Below the pieces are notes generated by a model. The model worked only from the letters and a program-made list of their open reading frames with translations. It had not been told where the DNA came from and searched no databases. From contig CM052361.1 of the NCBI GenBank assembly GCA_028551475.1, positions 4,223,501-4,287,500 on the forward strand: 64,000 nt of DNA. The letters are read 5' to 3'. The stretch comes from Casuarina equisetifolia (lineage: Eukaryota > Streptophyta > Magnoliopsida > Fagales > Casuarinaceae). The translations under genes were made by a program, and so were the position numbers. Positions 11,353-22,788 of the stretch are shown here, piece after piece. Positions within the stretch are counted from its first letter, which is position 1, and every line of letters starts with the position of its first letter.

Positions 11353-13509
11353 ATGGCTAACCGGCTGTCGATGTTCTTCTGTATCTTTCTCTTGTTCTTG
11401 CTCGACAACCTCATCATCCCTACTGCCAGTGACTCAGTGCCTCCTTATACTCCTATTGAGAATATCGTCCTGTCCTGCGGCTTCTCCGGCCACTCTACCA
11501 CATCGTTAGGTGGTCGAACCTGGACAGGAGACATCAACCAACTACGGAACTACGCGTCAGTTACCTCTGCAACCGCTCGACCTGCACCCTTGGAGACTGT
11601 ACCTTACCTCACAGCACGTCTCTCTCGCTCCGAGTTCAGCTATGTATTCCCGGGGGTCACCAATGGCCAAAAATTCATTCGACTATATTTCTACCCTGCT
11701 ACATACCAAAACTTTGAGCGCTCGAAAGCCCTCTTCTCCGTCAAAGTTGGTCCCTACACTCTTCTGCACGAATTTAATGCATCCGTTACTGCTGATGCTG
11801 ATGATAATCCCTCAGATACCATAGAAAGAGAATTTTGTGTCAACGTCGAAGATGATCAGGGGTTGAACATAACGTTCATTCCAAGCCCCGCTAACGTGGA
11901 AGCATACTCATTCATCAACGGAATAGAAATCGTATCGATGCCACCATATCTCTATTACACTGCAGACGAAGGGTTTAAGTTTATCGGCGAGCCAAACCAG
12001 CTGGCGAGGCTCGAAAACAACACTGCCCTTGAGACAGTATACCGGATAAACGTCGGTGGAGGTTACATCTCGCCTGCTAAAGACTCAGGTATGTTCCGGA
12101 TGTGGTCGACCGATGACAACTATTTGACGGTGCCGGGGTCAAGTGTTTTACCCGTTAACTTGACTATCCCCATCCACTTTGACGAAATTCCAGCTTACAC
12201 CGCACCAGAAGATGTCTATCGAACCGCCCGGTCTATGGGGACGCACGCGCAGATAAACAAGAACTATAATCTCACCTGGGAGTTTCCTGTGGATTATGGG
12301 TTCAAGTACCTGGTTAGGTTGCATTTTTGCGAGTTTCAGCCAGAGATAAACGAAGTGGGTGATAGAGTGTCCCTTGTTTTCATAAATAATCAAACCGCGG
12401 AGAAAGGATTCGATGTTATCGCACATGGTGGGAAAGGCGTTCCGGTATACGAGGACTACGCAGTCTTCATGCCTAATGCCGAAGGAAGGGAGAAGAAAAT
12501 AAACCTCTCTATTGCTTTGGCAGCAAATCCAGCTGATTGGCGGACCGGTTACAGCGATGCTATCTTGAACGGCATTGAAATCTTTAAATTAAGCGACTTC
12601 AACGGCAATCTCGCCGGTCCAAATCCGGACCCCCCACCGATGGCCCCAACAACGACTACGCCGCCGACAAGGAAGGCAATCTCTAAAGCAACAAAAAGTA
12701 TACTTGGGGGAGTAGTTTCCGGTGTGGTTGTGATGGTGATTATCGGTCTCTTGCTTTTCAGGCTAGGGAAGAAAGTCAACCCCGGAGGCTCAAGTGGGAG
12801 GACAATATGGTGGAATCCATTTTCGGTTTCAAGGACCAGGTCCACCCAGACTAGCGGGTCATCTCTACCCTCTGATTTGTGCCGTTACTTCTCTATGACT
12901 GAAATGAGAGCAGCTACCAACGACTTCGACGATGCTTCGATTATCGGGGTTGGGGGTTTTGGCAATGTCTACAGAGGGCATATTGATGATGGGACTACCA
13001 CGGTAGCGATAAAAAGATTGAAGCCGGGTTCACAGCAGGGGGCCCAGGAGTTCAAGACGGAGATTGAGATGCTCTCCCGGCTCCGCCACCTCAATCTCGT
13101 GTCTCTGATTGGCTACTGCAACGAGGGCCACGAGATGATCCTCGTCTACGACAACATGGCCCGGGGGACCTTACGTGATCATCTCTACAACACCAGTAAT
13201 CCACCTCTTTCGTGGGAACAACGTCTCGAGATCTGCATCGGTGCAGCGCGTGGGTTGGATTACCTCCACAGGGGCGCGAAGCACACGATCATACACCGTG
13301 ACGTGAAAACAACGAACATACTACTGGACGAGAAATGGGTGGCAAAGGTTTCGGATTTTGGGTTGTCTAGAATGGGTCCGACTGGGGAGTCCATGACACA
13401 TGTAAGCACGATCTCCGGGTCAAGCAAGATATCAATCATCGATCTAGAACTTAAGTCATTATTTATTTATTCTTATAATTTCTTCCAAGGTAGGAGTTTT
13501 AGTGACTAA
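11353..13509 (+). CDS. R2: FERONIA-like CrRLK1L with intact ectodomain and truncated kinase
   Basis: This is an uninterrupted 718-codon frame. A signal peptide occupies residues 1-27. Tandem malectin-like domains follow to about 430, with family motifs LSCGFSG, GQKFIRLYFYP, NGIEI and YLVRLHFCEF. A Pro/Thr-rich linker precedes a membrane segment at about 448-472. The kinase begins near 520: G-loop GVGGFGNVY (about 533), VAIKR lysine (about 553), HRDVKTTN (about 645) and DFG (about 666). Family similarity stops after HVSTI (near 13411), inside the activation segment. The last ~30 codons come from unrelated sequence, partly a block that also lies downstream of R3. The whole kinase C-lobe is missing, so catalysis is unlikely. 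It may be a pseudogene, or a membrane-anchored decoy that still binds ligand. RALF-like 2 is its divergent neighbour. Confidence 0.85.
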   Translation: MANRLSMFFCIFLLFLLDNLIIPTASDSVPPYTPIENIVLSCGFSGHSTTSLGGRTWTGDINQLRNYASVTSATARPAPLETVPYLTARLSRSEFSYVFPGVTNGQKFIRLYFYPATYQNFERSKALFSVKVGPYTLLHEFNASVTADADDNPSDTIEREFCVNVEDDQGLNITFIPSPANVEAYSFINGIEIVSMPPYLYYTADEGFKFIGEPNQLARLENNTALETVYRINVGGGYISPAKDSGMFRMWSTDDNYLTVPGSSVLPVNLTIPIHFDEIPAYTAPEDVYRTARSMGTHAQINKNYNLTWEFPVDYGFKYLVRLHFCEFQPEINEVGDRVSLVFINNQTAEKGFDVIAHGGKGVPVYEDYAVFMPNAEGREKKINLSIALAANPADWRTGYSDAILNGIEIFKLSDFNGNLAGPNPDPPPMAPTTTTPPTRKAISKATKSILGGVVSGVVVMVIIGLLLFRLGKKVNPGGSSGRTIWWNPFSVSRTRSTQTSGSSLPSDLCRYFSMTEMRAATNDFDDASIIGVGGFGNVYRGHIDDGTTTVAIKRLKPGSQQGAQEFKTEIEMLSRLRHLNLVSLIGYCNEGHEMILVYDNMARGTLRDHLYNTSNPPLSWEQRLEICIGAARGLDYLHRGAKHTIIHRDVKTTNILLDEKWVAKVSDFGLSRMGPTGESMTHVSTISGSSKISIIDLELKSLFIYSYNFFQGRSFSD

Positions 13510-16120
13510 CCGGCAGTTGCTCCCAAAGAATAGAGTCCGGAGGGATTGGAAATGAGGGTACCGAATTTGCAGTCGATCTGGGATGCTTTTGTCAGCACAA
13601 CATGAGTAGAGTAGAATATAGAGAATCGAATACTCAGGATGCGTCCACTATTGGTTTGCTGAACCGAGAGTAAAAGCAAACTTTCACGAGCAAAGCAACA
13701 AGCTTTAGAGCGTGCAAAATAAAAGAAAATCATCCTGCCATATGTTCGGGCTAATCGGAGATTACAATGACGTAGAACAAACTGCATTTGATTGCACGGA
13801 AAAGGTTCGAGATATTTAAAATAATAATTATAATAAGAAGACAAGAAAATGAGGCCATTTCGACGGGGTTTAGAAAACGCTTGCAATCGCGGCCCTGCTG
13901 ACGGGAGGTGAAATTCCAGAAATTGGCGTGTCCTGAACAGTCTATGTGCTCGTCTCCTTTGTAAAAACATGGACCTCTTGGCCTTGCCCCATCTTATCAA
14001 CTAACGCCAACCTATTATGGAACAACTGTTTCGGTAAGTGGTTGGTACATATCCATGAAGGGATTTCCATGTCTGCTTATTTCTTCTTCTATAATATATG
14101 CTTGTGCTAGTTCAAGATGTTTTTGATTTTGAGATGCACTGCACCCGCTTGTGAGGTTTATGTTTTGAGGAATTAAGCTTTATGCCTTGCGCTGCTCCAT
14201 GTATCTTCTAAAAGATATGGCGTTCAGTTCACTTGTGTTACTAATATAAATAATTAGGTTGAACCTCCCTATTTTAGAAAAAGAGAAAGAAAAAAAAATG
14301 ATTAGATGGAACATGTTCTATCCCACATCTTCAGGCCTTTGAAATTCTCATTCCCACAAATGGTCTTAACAATTCTCTTCTCCTGAACTCTAGAACTGAT
14401 GTTATCTCACTTTCACCTTTCCCTCTCTTTCTTTCACATACGCACTGATCTAGAAAACTGGTCTTTTTGTATCATACTAACAGCATATATTAAAAACTCA
14501 AGTGATGTTCAAAGGCACCTACACTTATTTTTCATCAGCCATCTCTACCTAAATCGTAGTAAACGGAGGAATATCCCCTTGGTTATTGCACTGGTATCTA
14601 AACTAGCAAACTTTTAGAAAAATTGGTGACCCGTCTAAGATAACACCGAACATTTGGGTTCAAGTTTTAGATATTCGGCTCAGCGGGCTCATTTCAACTG
14701 GTTTTCGGCCACAAGGGCCTGCACGACCGGAAAAGGGACAGAGGGACTGGTGGTTGAATAAGTAAAACAAAACAAGCTTAATGTTGAAGGACGTAGTTGA
14801 CAAGGTGCGAATTTCAACAGTGGGTATTCACGCGAGTGCTTGACGTGTGATAGATAGTTCGGCGGTGGACAGCCTAGCTCGGAGAAAAGACTCAAGGTAC
14901 AGCACTGTTCACGTAGATTAATTCATTGTTTCAGTTGACATACCGCATGTACCTTGAGTCTTTTCTTTGAGGGCAGCAACGGCCCTCAGCCATTCCTTCT
15001 GTTTTGTTTTCGGTTCACTATTTCTTGATGAAGAAAAATATTTTAACCTTATCAACTAACAGGAATGTCTCATATATATTTTTGCACCCTTGTAAAGTGG
15101 TTATTGGTTTTTGTTTAAAAAGAAAGAAAGAAAGAAGGAGCTCTAGAGTTGGATTCCAACGAAAGTTGGAGAAATTTTGTTAAAAAAAAAGAAGCTAATT
15201 TTTACTTTAGGAAAGAACAATCTTCTTTTCAGATAAGATGATTCTTTATTTAGTTAATATTATTAGTTAAATAAAAAAATCTTTTTTTTTAAAGAGAAGA
15301 TTGTGGTTTTTACTTGTAAATAGATGACACCCGTAACAAAATCATTGAGCCGTATAAAATTTAAACAATCTTTATAAAACATAATCTCGAAACTTTAATT
15401 TGAATATCCAGGAGGACTTCTCTTTGTCATAACATCTAGTGCGTAAGTGATAAATCTATCTCCTTTTGCTTTGGCAAATAAACTTCTCGTCCATTGTTCT
15501 TTAGTTATTTGAATTTAATTTACAATTCGTTAAGGATAGATTCTCTCTTGAAAGGCACAATAGAGAAACATGACAAAAGATCACATTCTGAAGCTCCTCC
15601 TCACTTTCTGGATAACTCTTTCGACCATCAACTAAATCCTATTTCTTCCACAGCCACTCATCTAGCTCTACGTCTATAAACTGTAGATAATGTGTACAAA
15701 AATCAAAAACTAAAATCTTTATACGCTTTCGAAAGGCTTCCTCAGATGCTGACCAATTATCATTCCTAAAACACATACTTAACCGGAAAATTTTTCAAAC
15801 TTCTCGATCGACGATTCTTTCCAACTATTACAGGACAAATTGCAGTCACTTGATTTGCCTGAGAGCACAGGGAACAAGCAAGACTTTTTTGCCCGAAGAA
15901 AACGAGTCTTTTCTGTTTCTTCCAAGGCGGACTAATCATGATGTTAGTGTGGATTTCCTCTGAAGATTTTTCCAGCCTTCGAGGCTTCACTACAGCCCTA
16001 GGTTTTTCCTCATCAACAAGTCATACTATCTCTCCGTTTCTGATAGACTGCTACCCACCATGAGAACCTTCGAAGTCACGGGACAACGAAAAGGCCTCGA
16101 AACTGACATAACGGGATCAA
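13438..16120. repeat. Inter-receptor duplication block, copy between R2 and R3
   Basis: From ATCGATCTAGAACTTAAGTC (13438) this region is collinear with 20334 onward. Shared landmarks include TCCGGAGGGATTGG (13550 and 20431), the poly-A/T stretch near 14280, the TTTTCGGCCACAAG sequence near 14701 and 22117, and the upstream module near 15585-16000. The 495-base LINE insert of the second copy is absent here, so this is the empty-site version. No protein-coding gene is convincing in it. A 164-codon minus-strand frame at 13506-14000 is only partly kept in the partner and matches nothing I know. Confidence 0.8.
15217..15304. repeat. Foldback (MITE-like) repeat, copy 1
   Basis: The ends ACAATCTTCT and AGAAGATTGT are inverted repeats, and the centre (TTATTTAGTTAATA / TATTAGTTAAATAA) is also nearly self-complementary. 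Most of the 88 bases can therefore form one hairpin. Related copies lie at 22696-22788, 23210-23290 and 29383-29450, always in the upstream region of a receptor gene. No clear target-site duplication is visible. Confidence 0.65.
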
Positions 16121-16885
16121 GTATGGTACAGATTTAAGATGAAGATTGTTTCAGAATATACAACAATCTTTAATGCCATTTTAAAATGCACAAAAAAAAT
16201 TACTAAAAGATAATTTCATTCTTTGTAATCTCCTACGACATATAAGTAAATTAACACATTTTCATTAAAACGCATGGCGTTCTTAACACAAATTAAGAAC
16301 CCTTTATGGGCCAAAGTAGTTATTATATTTTGTTTAATTTTGACAAATCAAATTAGCATTATTCTAAGGATAATGAACCAATTTGATAGAAGGGATTATA
16401 AATGATCTGCAAATAATTTCAGATATTAAAATACGAGGAACGAAAATGAAACAGAACTCTTGGGGTCTGTAGCAAGAGTCAAGAGGATAAAATCACCTTA
16501 TACCCAATCTTGTAAATTTGTGTTTATGTGTGCTAACTTAATATATAGGTATTTGAGATTATATCCTATATTTTATATTTATCCAATATAACGTTATTAT
16601 GTTCAATCTTATTAATTTTAGAAAATTTTATCTGTATGTCCCTATTTGAAAAAAAAAAATCTTGCCTCCAATTTAACTTCTAGGTAGTTGTTAATTTGCA
16701 TCAGACGGGTTGGATATTTCGCTTAGGGCTATATTTGGACTTGTATTGCCTGAAGTTCGAAGAAGCTTGCTGGAAATTTGTGCAGCTGACACTGTGTACG
16801 CCACCTCATCGCATTATTTTCTTTTGGAGAATCGCCCTTGCATACTGTTTCATAAGGCATATTATCTGTCTCTCTCGTGGCACCA
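15585..16885 (+). promoter_or_regulatory. Upstream module and leader of R3
   Basis: This contains the conserved receptor-upstream module: CATTCTGAAGCTCCT-like start near 15585, CAATTATCATTCC near 15755 and TCTGAAGATTTTTCCAGCC near 15959. The same module is found before R4, R5 and R8, and in part before R7. The leader just before the ATG is pyrimidine-rich (CTGTCTCTCTCG at 16866-16877). About 500 bases in the middle, roughly 16150-16680, are A+T-rich filler, with a related stretch before R8 near 59100-59470. Confidence 0.55.
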
Positions 16886-19594
16886 ATGGGGAACCGAAGC
16901 CAAATACCCGTCTCTCCATATCCTACACCTCTCTTCCTAGCTTTCTGGCTGTACCTCCTTACCAGCACCGTCGCCGGTGGTTCGCCGTATCCTTACAGAC
17001 CCGTAGAAAATATTCTCCTCAACTGTGGCTCCTCTGGCAACTTGAGTGCAATGGACGATCGGACCTGGATGGGAGACGTTGACGCGAGATTCTACCGTCT
17101 TGAACAATTACGGAAACAGGCATCTCTGACAGCCAACGCCACTCACCGATCCCCCTATGCTGATCCCGTACCCTACGCCACGGCTCGGCTCTCTACCTCC
17201 GCATTCACCTACACGTTCCAGGTCACACCCGGCCAAAAATTCATTCGGTTATACTTCTATCCGGCTTCATAATGCGACTTTGAGCGCTCTAGAGCCTTAT
17301 TCTCTGTCAAAGCTGGCCCTTTTACTCTTCTTCGCAACTTTAGTGCTTCACTTACAGCAGATGCCGATGCTGATCACCAGGATATCATATTCAAGGAATA
17401 CTGTGTCAACATCGAGGAGGATCAGAGGTTGAACATAACCTTCACTCCCAGCGATTCTCATTCATATGCCTTCATCAACGGAATTGAAATCTTGTCGATG
17501 CCTACCAAACTCTACTACACAGCATCTGTCGATCGAGAGGTTCCTTTTGTCGGCCAACAGAGCCTGTACGACATCACCAACAACACTGCTCTGGAGACGG
17601 TATACAGAGTGAATGTTGGAGGCCACTTCATGTCACCCTCTGAAGACACTGGCATGTTCCGGAGCTGGACTCCAGATATCAACTACTTGAGAATACCTAG
17701 AGGAAATTTTATATTTAACGTAACGGTTAAAGTAAGCTACACCAAGGAGACCCCTGCATATATTGCACCGGAAGATGTCTATCGGACTGCCGTCATCATT
17801 GGGAACAACACTATCAACAAGAGCTACAACCTTACTTGGGAGTTCCCCGTAGATTCCAATTTCATTTATCTTCTCAGGCTACACTTCTGCGAGTTTCAAA
17901 CAAATATTACTCAATCACACCAGAGACACTTCCTTGTTTTCATAGCAAATCAAACTGCTACCGGCGTAATATATTGTTGTGGTGGAAATGGCGTCCCACT
18001 ATATAGAGACTTTGCTGTTTCGATGTTTGGCAAAGAAGGCCAGAAGAAAATCAACCTCTCTATCGCTCTCGAAGCAAACCCGCAAGACCGGCACACTCCT
18101 TACAGTGATGCTATCCTCAACGGAGTTGAAATCTTTAAGGTAAGCGACTCCAGTGGCAATCTTGCCGGATCCAATCCTGATCCACATCCACTGAGCCCTC
18201 CAATGGTTGAGCCACCAGGACTACCAAAGAAGCCGAAGAATAGAGTAACAACAATCACTGCCGGTGTTGGTGGTGGAGTTTCCGGCTTTGTTGTGCTGTG
18301 GATCCTCGGGTTGTTGATTTACCGGTGGCAGAAGGGAGTCAAGGATTCCGGGTCCATTGATGGGATGTCTTGGTGGGGTGCATTTTCTCTCTCTACGACC
18401 GAGTTAACGACGATCCACAAGTCATCTCTACCATCTGCACTGTGTCGTTACTTCACATTGGCGGATATCAAGGCAGCCACCAACAACTTCGACAATATTC
18501 TCATTATTGGTGGGGGAGGGTTTGGTACTGTATACAAGGGTTACATTGATGGTGGGGCCAATCCAGTCGCGGTCAAGCGGCTAAAATCAGGTTCCCAACA
18601 GGGGGCCCACGAATTTGAAACCGAGATCAGCATGCTCTCCCAACTTCGTCACCTCAATCTCGTTTCTCTTGTTGGATACTGCAACGATGGCGAGGAAATG
18701 ATCCTTGTCTACAACTACGTTGTCCGTGGAACCCTCCGGGAACATTTGTATGACACCCACAATCCCCCTCTTAGTTGGAAGCAAAGGCTAGAGATCTGTA
18801 TCGGTGCAGCGCGGGGGTTGGACTACCTTCATACAAGTGCAAAGAAACCAATCATTCACCGCGACGTGAAAACAACAAATATTTTATTGGATGAGAAATG
18901 GGTGGCAAAGGTGTCTGATTTTGGATTGTCCAAAGTGGGCCCTACCGGCATTTCTCAGTCCCACGTCAGTACAGTAGTCAAAGGCAGCATTGGGTATTTG
19001 GACCCAGAGTACTATCGACGCCAACATTTGAGTGACAAGTCCGACGTGTATTCATTTGGTGTAGTCTTGTGTGAAGTGTTGTGTGCCAAACCACCCATTA
19101 TACGCACTGAAGAGCCACCAGTGGGTCTGGCAAGGTGGGTGCGTGAAAACTATCGTAACAAGAAGGTTAAGCAGATAGTTGATCCGGCCTTGGAGGGTCA
19201 AATAGCACCCCGTTGTTTGAAGAAATTTGTTGAGATTGCGGTGAGATGCTTGCTTGAAAACGGAACCAAACGGCCATCAATGAATGATGTGGTGAGCTAC
19301 CTTGAGTTTGCGTTGCAAGTGCAAGCAGGCGAAGACATGGGACTTGAATTGTCTGAAACCGAGGAGGTGGACGATGACAAAGCTCTATTACGCATGTCCA
19401 CCGATGATGATAGTGATGACACGTTTAGTACTACTAACGCCGGAGTCACCATAGTGAGCCGCGGCGAGCAAAGTTCTTCTAATATCAGTCAAGATTCCAG
19501 CAAATTGATGTTCTCGGGAACAGTGTTCTCTGAGAGTCAAGGATTGATGAAAGAAGAGAGTCAAAATTGGGTGGTAAGGGACGTTATTGGATGA
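16886..19594 (+). pseudogene. R3: FERONIA-like CrRLK1L, full length with one nonsense codon
   Basis: Reading from the ATG at 16886, which matches the MxNRSQxP start of R4, R5, R7 and R8, gives 902 codons in a single frame. The only break is a TAA at 17270-17272, where relatives have Tyr of the YPASY segment. Signal peptide: residues 1-32. Malectin-like pair: to about 430. Membrane segment: about 457-482. Kinase: GGGGFGTVY near 541, [13 protein letters not shown] near 658, DFG near 677, [11 protein letters not shown]. All catalytic motifs are intact, and an acidic Ser-rich tail ends in RDVIG. With a single stop, the gene is either freshly disabled, polymorphic, or affected by a base-call error; otherwise the 785 downstream codons could only be reached by re-initiation, for example at Met 17429, without a signal peptide. 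It is the best preserved receptor in the window after R1. Confidence 0.88.
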
Positions 19595-20333
19595 GGTTGT
19601 CCACAGGTAATAAGCCTTTAATTACAAAATATTAAGAAAGCCTTTGCATGCAAAAATGTATAGAATACACTGAGATTTTTCTAAATGTATTCGATAGTTC
19701 TATATTTGAAATTTCAATATTAGTCTAAAACATGTACAATTTCATTTCTGGATATTTTTTTCCTTATAGGTAATGAGACCAAGAGGATTCAAACCGTAGA
19801 TATTAATTTTATAAATGAATAGCTTTATTATTTAGCTATTATCTGAAATATAATTAAACACGAAATAAGAACTTCACATGCGAGATTATTAGTCACTATA
19901 AAACAAGACTCAAGACCCTCTATAGTTGTTAACTTTGTTTTTGTATGAGATATGTAAATCTTCTATTTCTGAAAGATTGAATTCGGTTTGATATATTAAT
20001 ATGCAAACATTAATGCATGTTTGATCCCGTTTGCGATGTATGCGTAATGGTAGTTGGAGAACGTTGCGATATACATCATTTTGCGGAGGCTAAAAAGTCT
20101 AGTACCAAAGAAAGGGCAGCTAGTAAGCACCAGTCTTTAGAGTGGATTATGTTAGTCAACGAATGCCACAATAAAGAACGCCTACTCACAGCTGAGAAAC
20201 CGACACCGGAATGTGAGATTTTGGTTTCAGCCACCACGAATTCGTGGTCTCCAACAAGCTTAATGGCTTCTTCCTCAAGGAAAAAGGATTGAGGAGAAGT
20301 TTATATGTTCCTATTCAAGCAGGATTTTAATTA
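19595..20333. other. R3 downstream region with an unidentified small frame
   Basis: A+T-rich sequence follows the R3 stop. A 91-codon plus-strand frame at 20017-20292 (CDVCVMVVGERCDIHHF near its start) has less biased composition than its surroundings, but I cannot match it to any family. It may be a gene fragment or chance. The same frame is repeated at 34339-34614 because of the large duplication. Confidence 0.35.
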
Positions 20334-20841
20334 CCGATCTTGAACTTAAGTCATTGTTTATTTATTCTTATAGTTTCTTCCAAGATAGGAGTTTTATTGA
20401 ATAACCACCAGTTTTTCCCAAAGAATAGTGTCCGGAGGGATTGGGAATGAGGTGTTACCGAATTTGTAGTCTACCTGGGATGCTTTTGTCAGCACAACAT
20501 AAGTAGAGTTGAATATTGAGAATCTAATACTCAGGATGCGTCCAGTATTGGTTTGCTGAACCGAGAGTAAAAGCTAACTTTCACGGGCAAAGCAACAAGC
20601 TTTGGAGCGTGCAAAATAAAAGAAAATCATCCTGCCATATGTTCGGGCGAATCGGAGATTACAATGACGTATAACAAACTGCATTTGATTGCATGGAAAA
20701 GGTTCGAGATATTTAAGATGATAATTATAATAAAAAACCAAGAAAATGAGGCCATTTCGATGAGGTTTGGAAAACGCTCGCAGTGACGGCCTTGGTGACG
20801 GGAGGTAAAATTCTAGGGATTGGCATGTCCTGAATAGTTTA

Positions 20842-21336
20842 GTAGATCTACAATGCAACCTCTGCCAACAAGAAGAAGAATCACATGAACATTTATTTTT
20901 TAAGTATAGGTTCACAAACTACATCTGAAAGGCTTTGTTAGGCATGAATGGATTAACTAGAAGAATTGAACACTGGAGAGCTGAAATATATTGAATGATT
21001 AAGACTGTTAAGAGGAAGAGCTTTGCAGCAACTTTGCTAAGTATATCTTTCAATGCTATATTGTATCACATTTGGAGCGAAAGGAATAGAAGAAGATTCA
21101 GTGATACAAGTTTAGATAACTCAACCATTATTGCTAAAATCAAGAAGAATGTGAGAGGGAAGATTTCATCTACCAGAGAAGTCAAGCTTACAAATTGTAA
21201 TAAGTTTTTACAAGAGCTTTGGAATTTGTCAAGTGCAATATTTGAGCTTAGATGATGATATTTTGTAATCGAACAATCTTGTAAATTTTTTTTACGGGTG
21301 ATATATAATTTGACCTTTCACCAAAAAAAAAAAAAA
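20842..21336 (+). mobile_element. LINE 3'-end insertion inside the duplication block
   Basis: This contains the end of an L1-type ORF2. A zinc-binding segment (CNLCQQEEESHEHLFF) sits near 20853-20905, followed by the tail LYHIWSERNRRRFS near 21060, then an A-run ending at 21336. Flanks AATAGTTTA (20833-20841) and AACAGTCTA (21337-21345) are a slightly diverged 9-base target-site duplication. The unoccupied site survives at about 13935-13943 in the sister block. The insertion therefore came after the blocks duplicated. Confidence 0.85.
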
Positions 21337-22695
21337 AACAGTCTATGTGCTTGTCTCCTTTGTAAAACACGGACCTCTTGGCCTTGCCCCATCTTATCGA
21401 CTAACCCAACCTATTGTAGAGCAACTGTTTCGATAACAGGTTGGCAGACATCCATGGAGGGATTTCCATGTTCTGCTTATTTCTTCTTCTATAATATATG
21501 CTTGTGCTAGTTTAAGATGTTTTTAATTATGAGATGCATTGCACCTGCTTGTGAGGTTTATGGTTTGGGGGGTTAAGCTTTATGTCCTGTCCTATTTCAT
21601 GTATTTTTTAAAAGGTATGGCATTCAATTCAATCTGTTTTATAAATGTAAATAACCATAGATTTAGTCCCTGTTAAAAAAAAAAAAAAGTTCGGATGGAA
21701 CATGTTCTACCCCACATCTTTAGACCTTTGAAATTCTCATTCCCACAAATGGCCCTAACAATTCTCTCCTCCTGAACTCTAGAACTGATGTTATCTCACT
21801 TTCACCTTTCCCTCTCTTTCTTTCACATACGCACTTATCTAGAAAAAACTGGTATTTAGTATCGTACTCACTGCATATGTTAAAAACTCAAGTGATGTTC
21901 AAAGGCACCTACACTTGTTTTTCATCAGCTTTCTCTAGCTAATCGTAGTGAACGTAGGAACATCCCCTTGGTTATTGCACTGGTGTCCAAACTAGCAATA
22001 TTGCGCCGGTGTATAAACAAGCAAACTTTCAGAAAAATTGGTGAACCGGTCTAAGATAACACCGAATATTTGGGTTCAGAGTTCAGATATTTGGGCTCAG
22101 CGGGCTCAGTCCAACTGGTTTTCGGCCACAAGAGCCTGCACGACCGGAAAAGGGACAGAAGGACTGGGGGTTGAATAAGTTAAAACAAAACAAATTTATT
22201 GAATAAATTTTTATATTTTTATATAAATAAACTCACATATTCATAAATAAATAATTTTTTTTAAAAAAAAGACTTACTGAAACAAAACATGCTTACCGTT
22301 GAAGGACGTTGCTGGCAAGGCGCGAGTTTTAACAATGGATATTCAAGTGAGTGCTTGACGTGTGCTAGATGGTTGGGCGGTGGACAGCTACAGCACTGTT
22401 CACGTAGATTAAATCATTGTTTCAGTTGACATACAGCAGGTATTTTGAGTCTTTTCCCTCGCGGCAGCAACTTCCTCCGCTCTTTGACAGAACTGGACCT
22501 AGTCAATCCCGTTCTATGTTTTGTTTTCGGTTCACTATTTCTAGATGAAGAAAAATATTTTAAACTTATTAATCAACAGGAATGTCTCATATATATTTTT
22601 GTACTCTTGTAAAGTGGTTATTGGTTTTTGCTTAAAGAAAGTTGGAGAAATTTTGTTAAAAAAAAAAAGAAAGATAATTTTTACTTTAGGAAAGA

Positions 22696-22788
22696 ACAAT
22701 CTTTTTTTTCAAAAAAGATGATTCTTTATTTAGTTAATATTATTGGTTAAATAAAAAACAGAATCTTATTTTTTAAAAAGAAGATTGT
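22696..22788. repeat. Foldback (MITE-like) repeat, copies 2 and 3 region
   Basis: This is a second copy of the hairpin-forming repeat, with ends ACAATCTTTT and AAGAAGATTGT and the self-complementary centre kept. A third, less complete copy lies at 23210-23290. Both are in the R4 upstream region. The large duplication repeats them at about 37013-37105 and 37528-37610. Confidence 0.6.

Noticed and set aside
16877-16885. GTG start for R3
   Set aside because: The ATG at 16886 matches the start of the other receptors, and nuclear plant genes rarely start at GTG.
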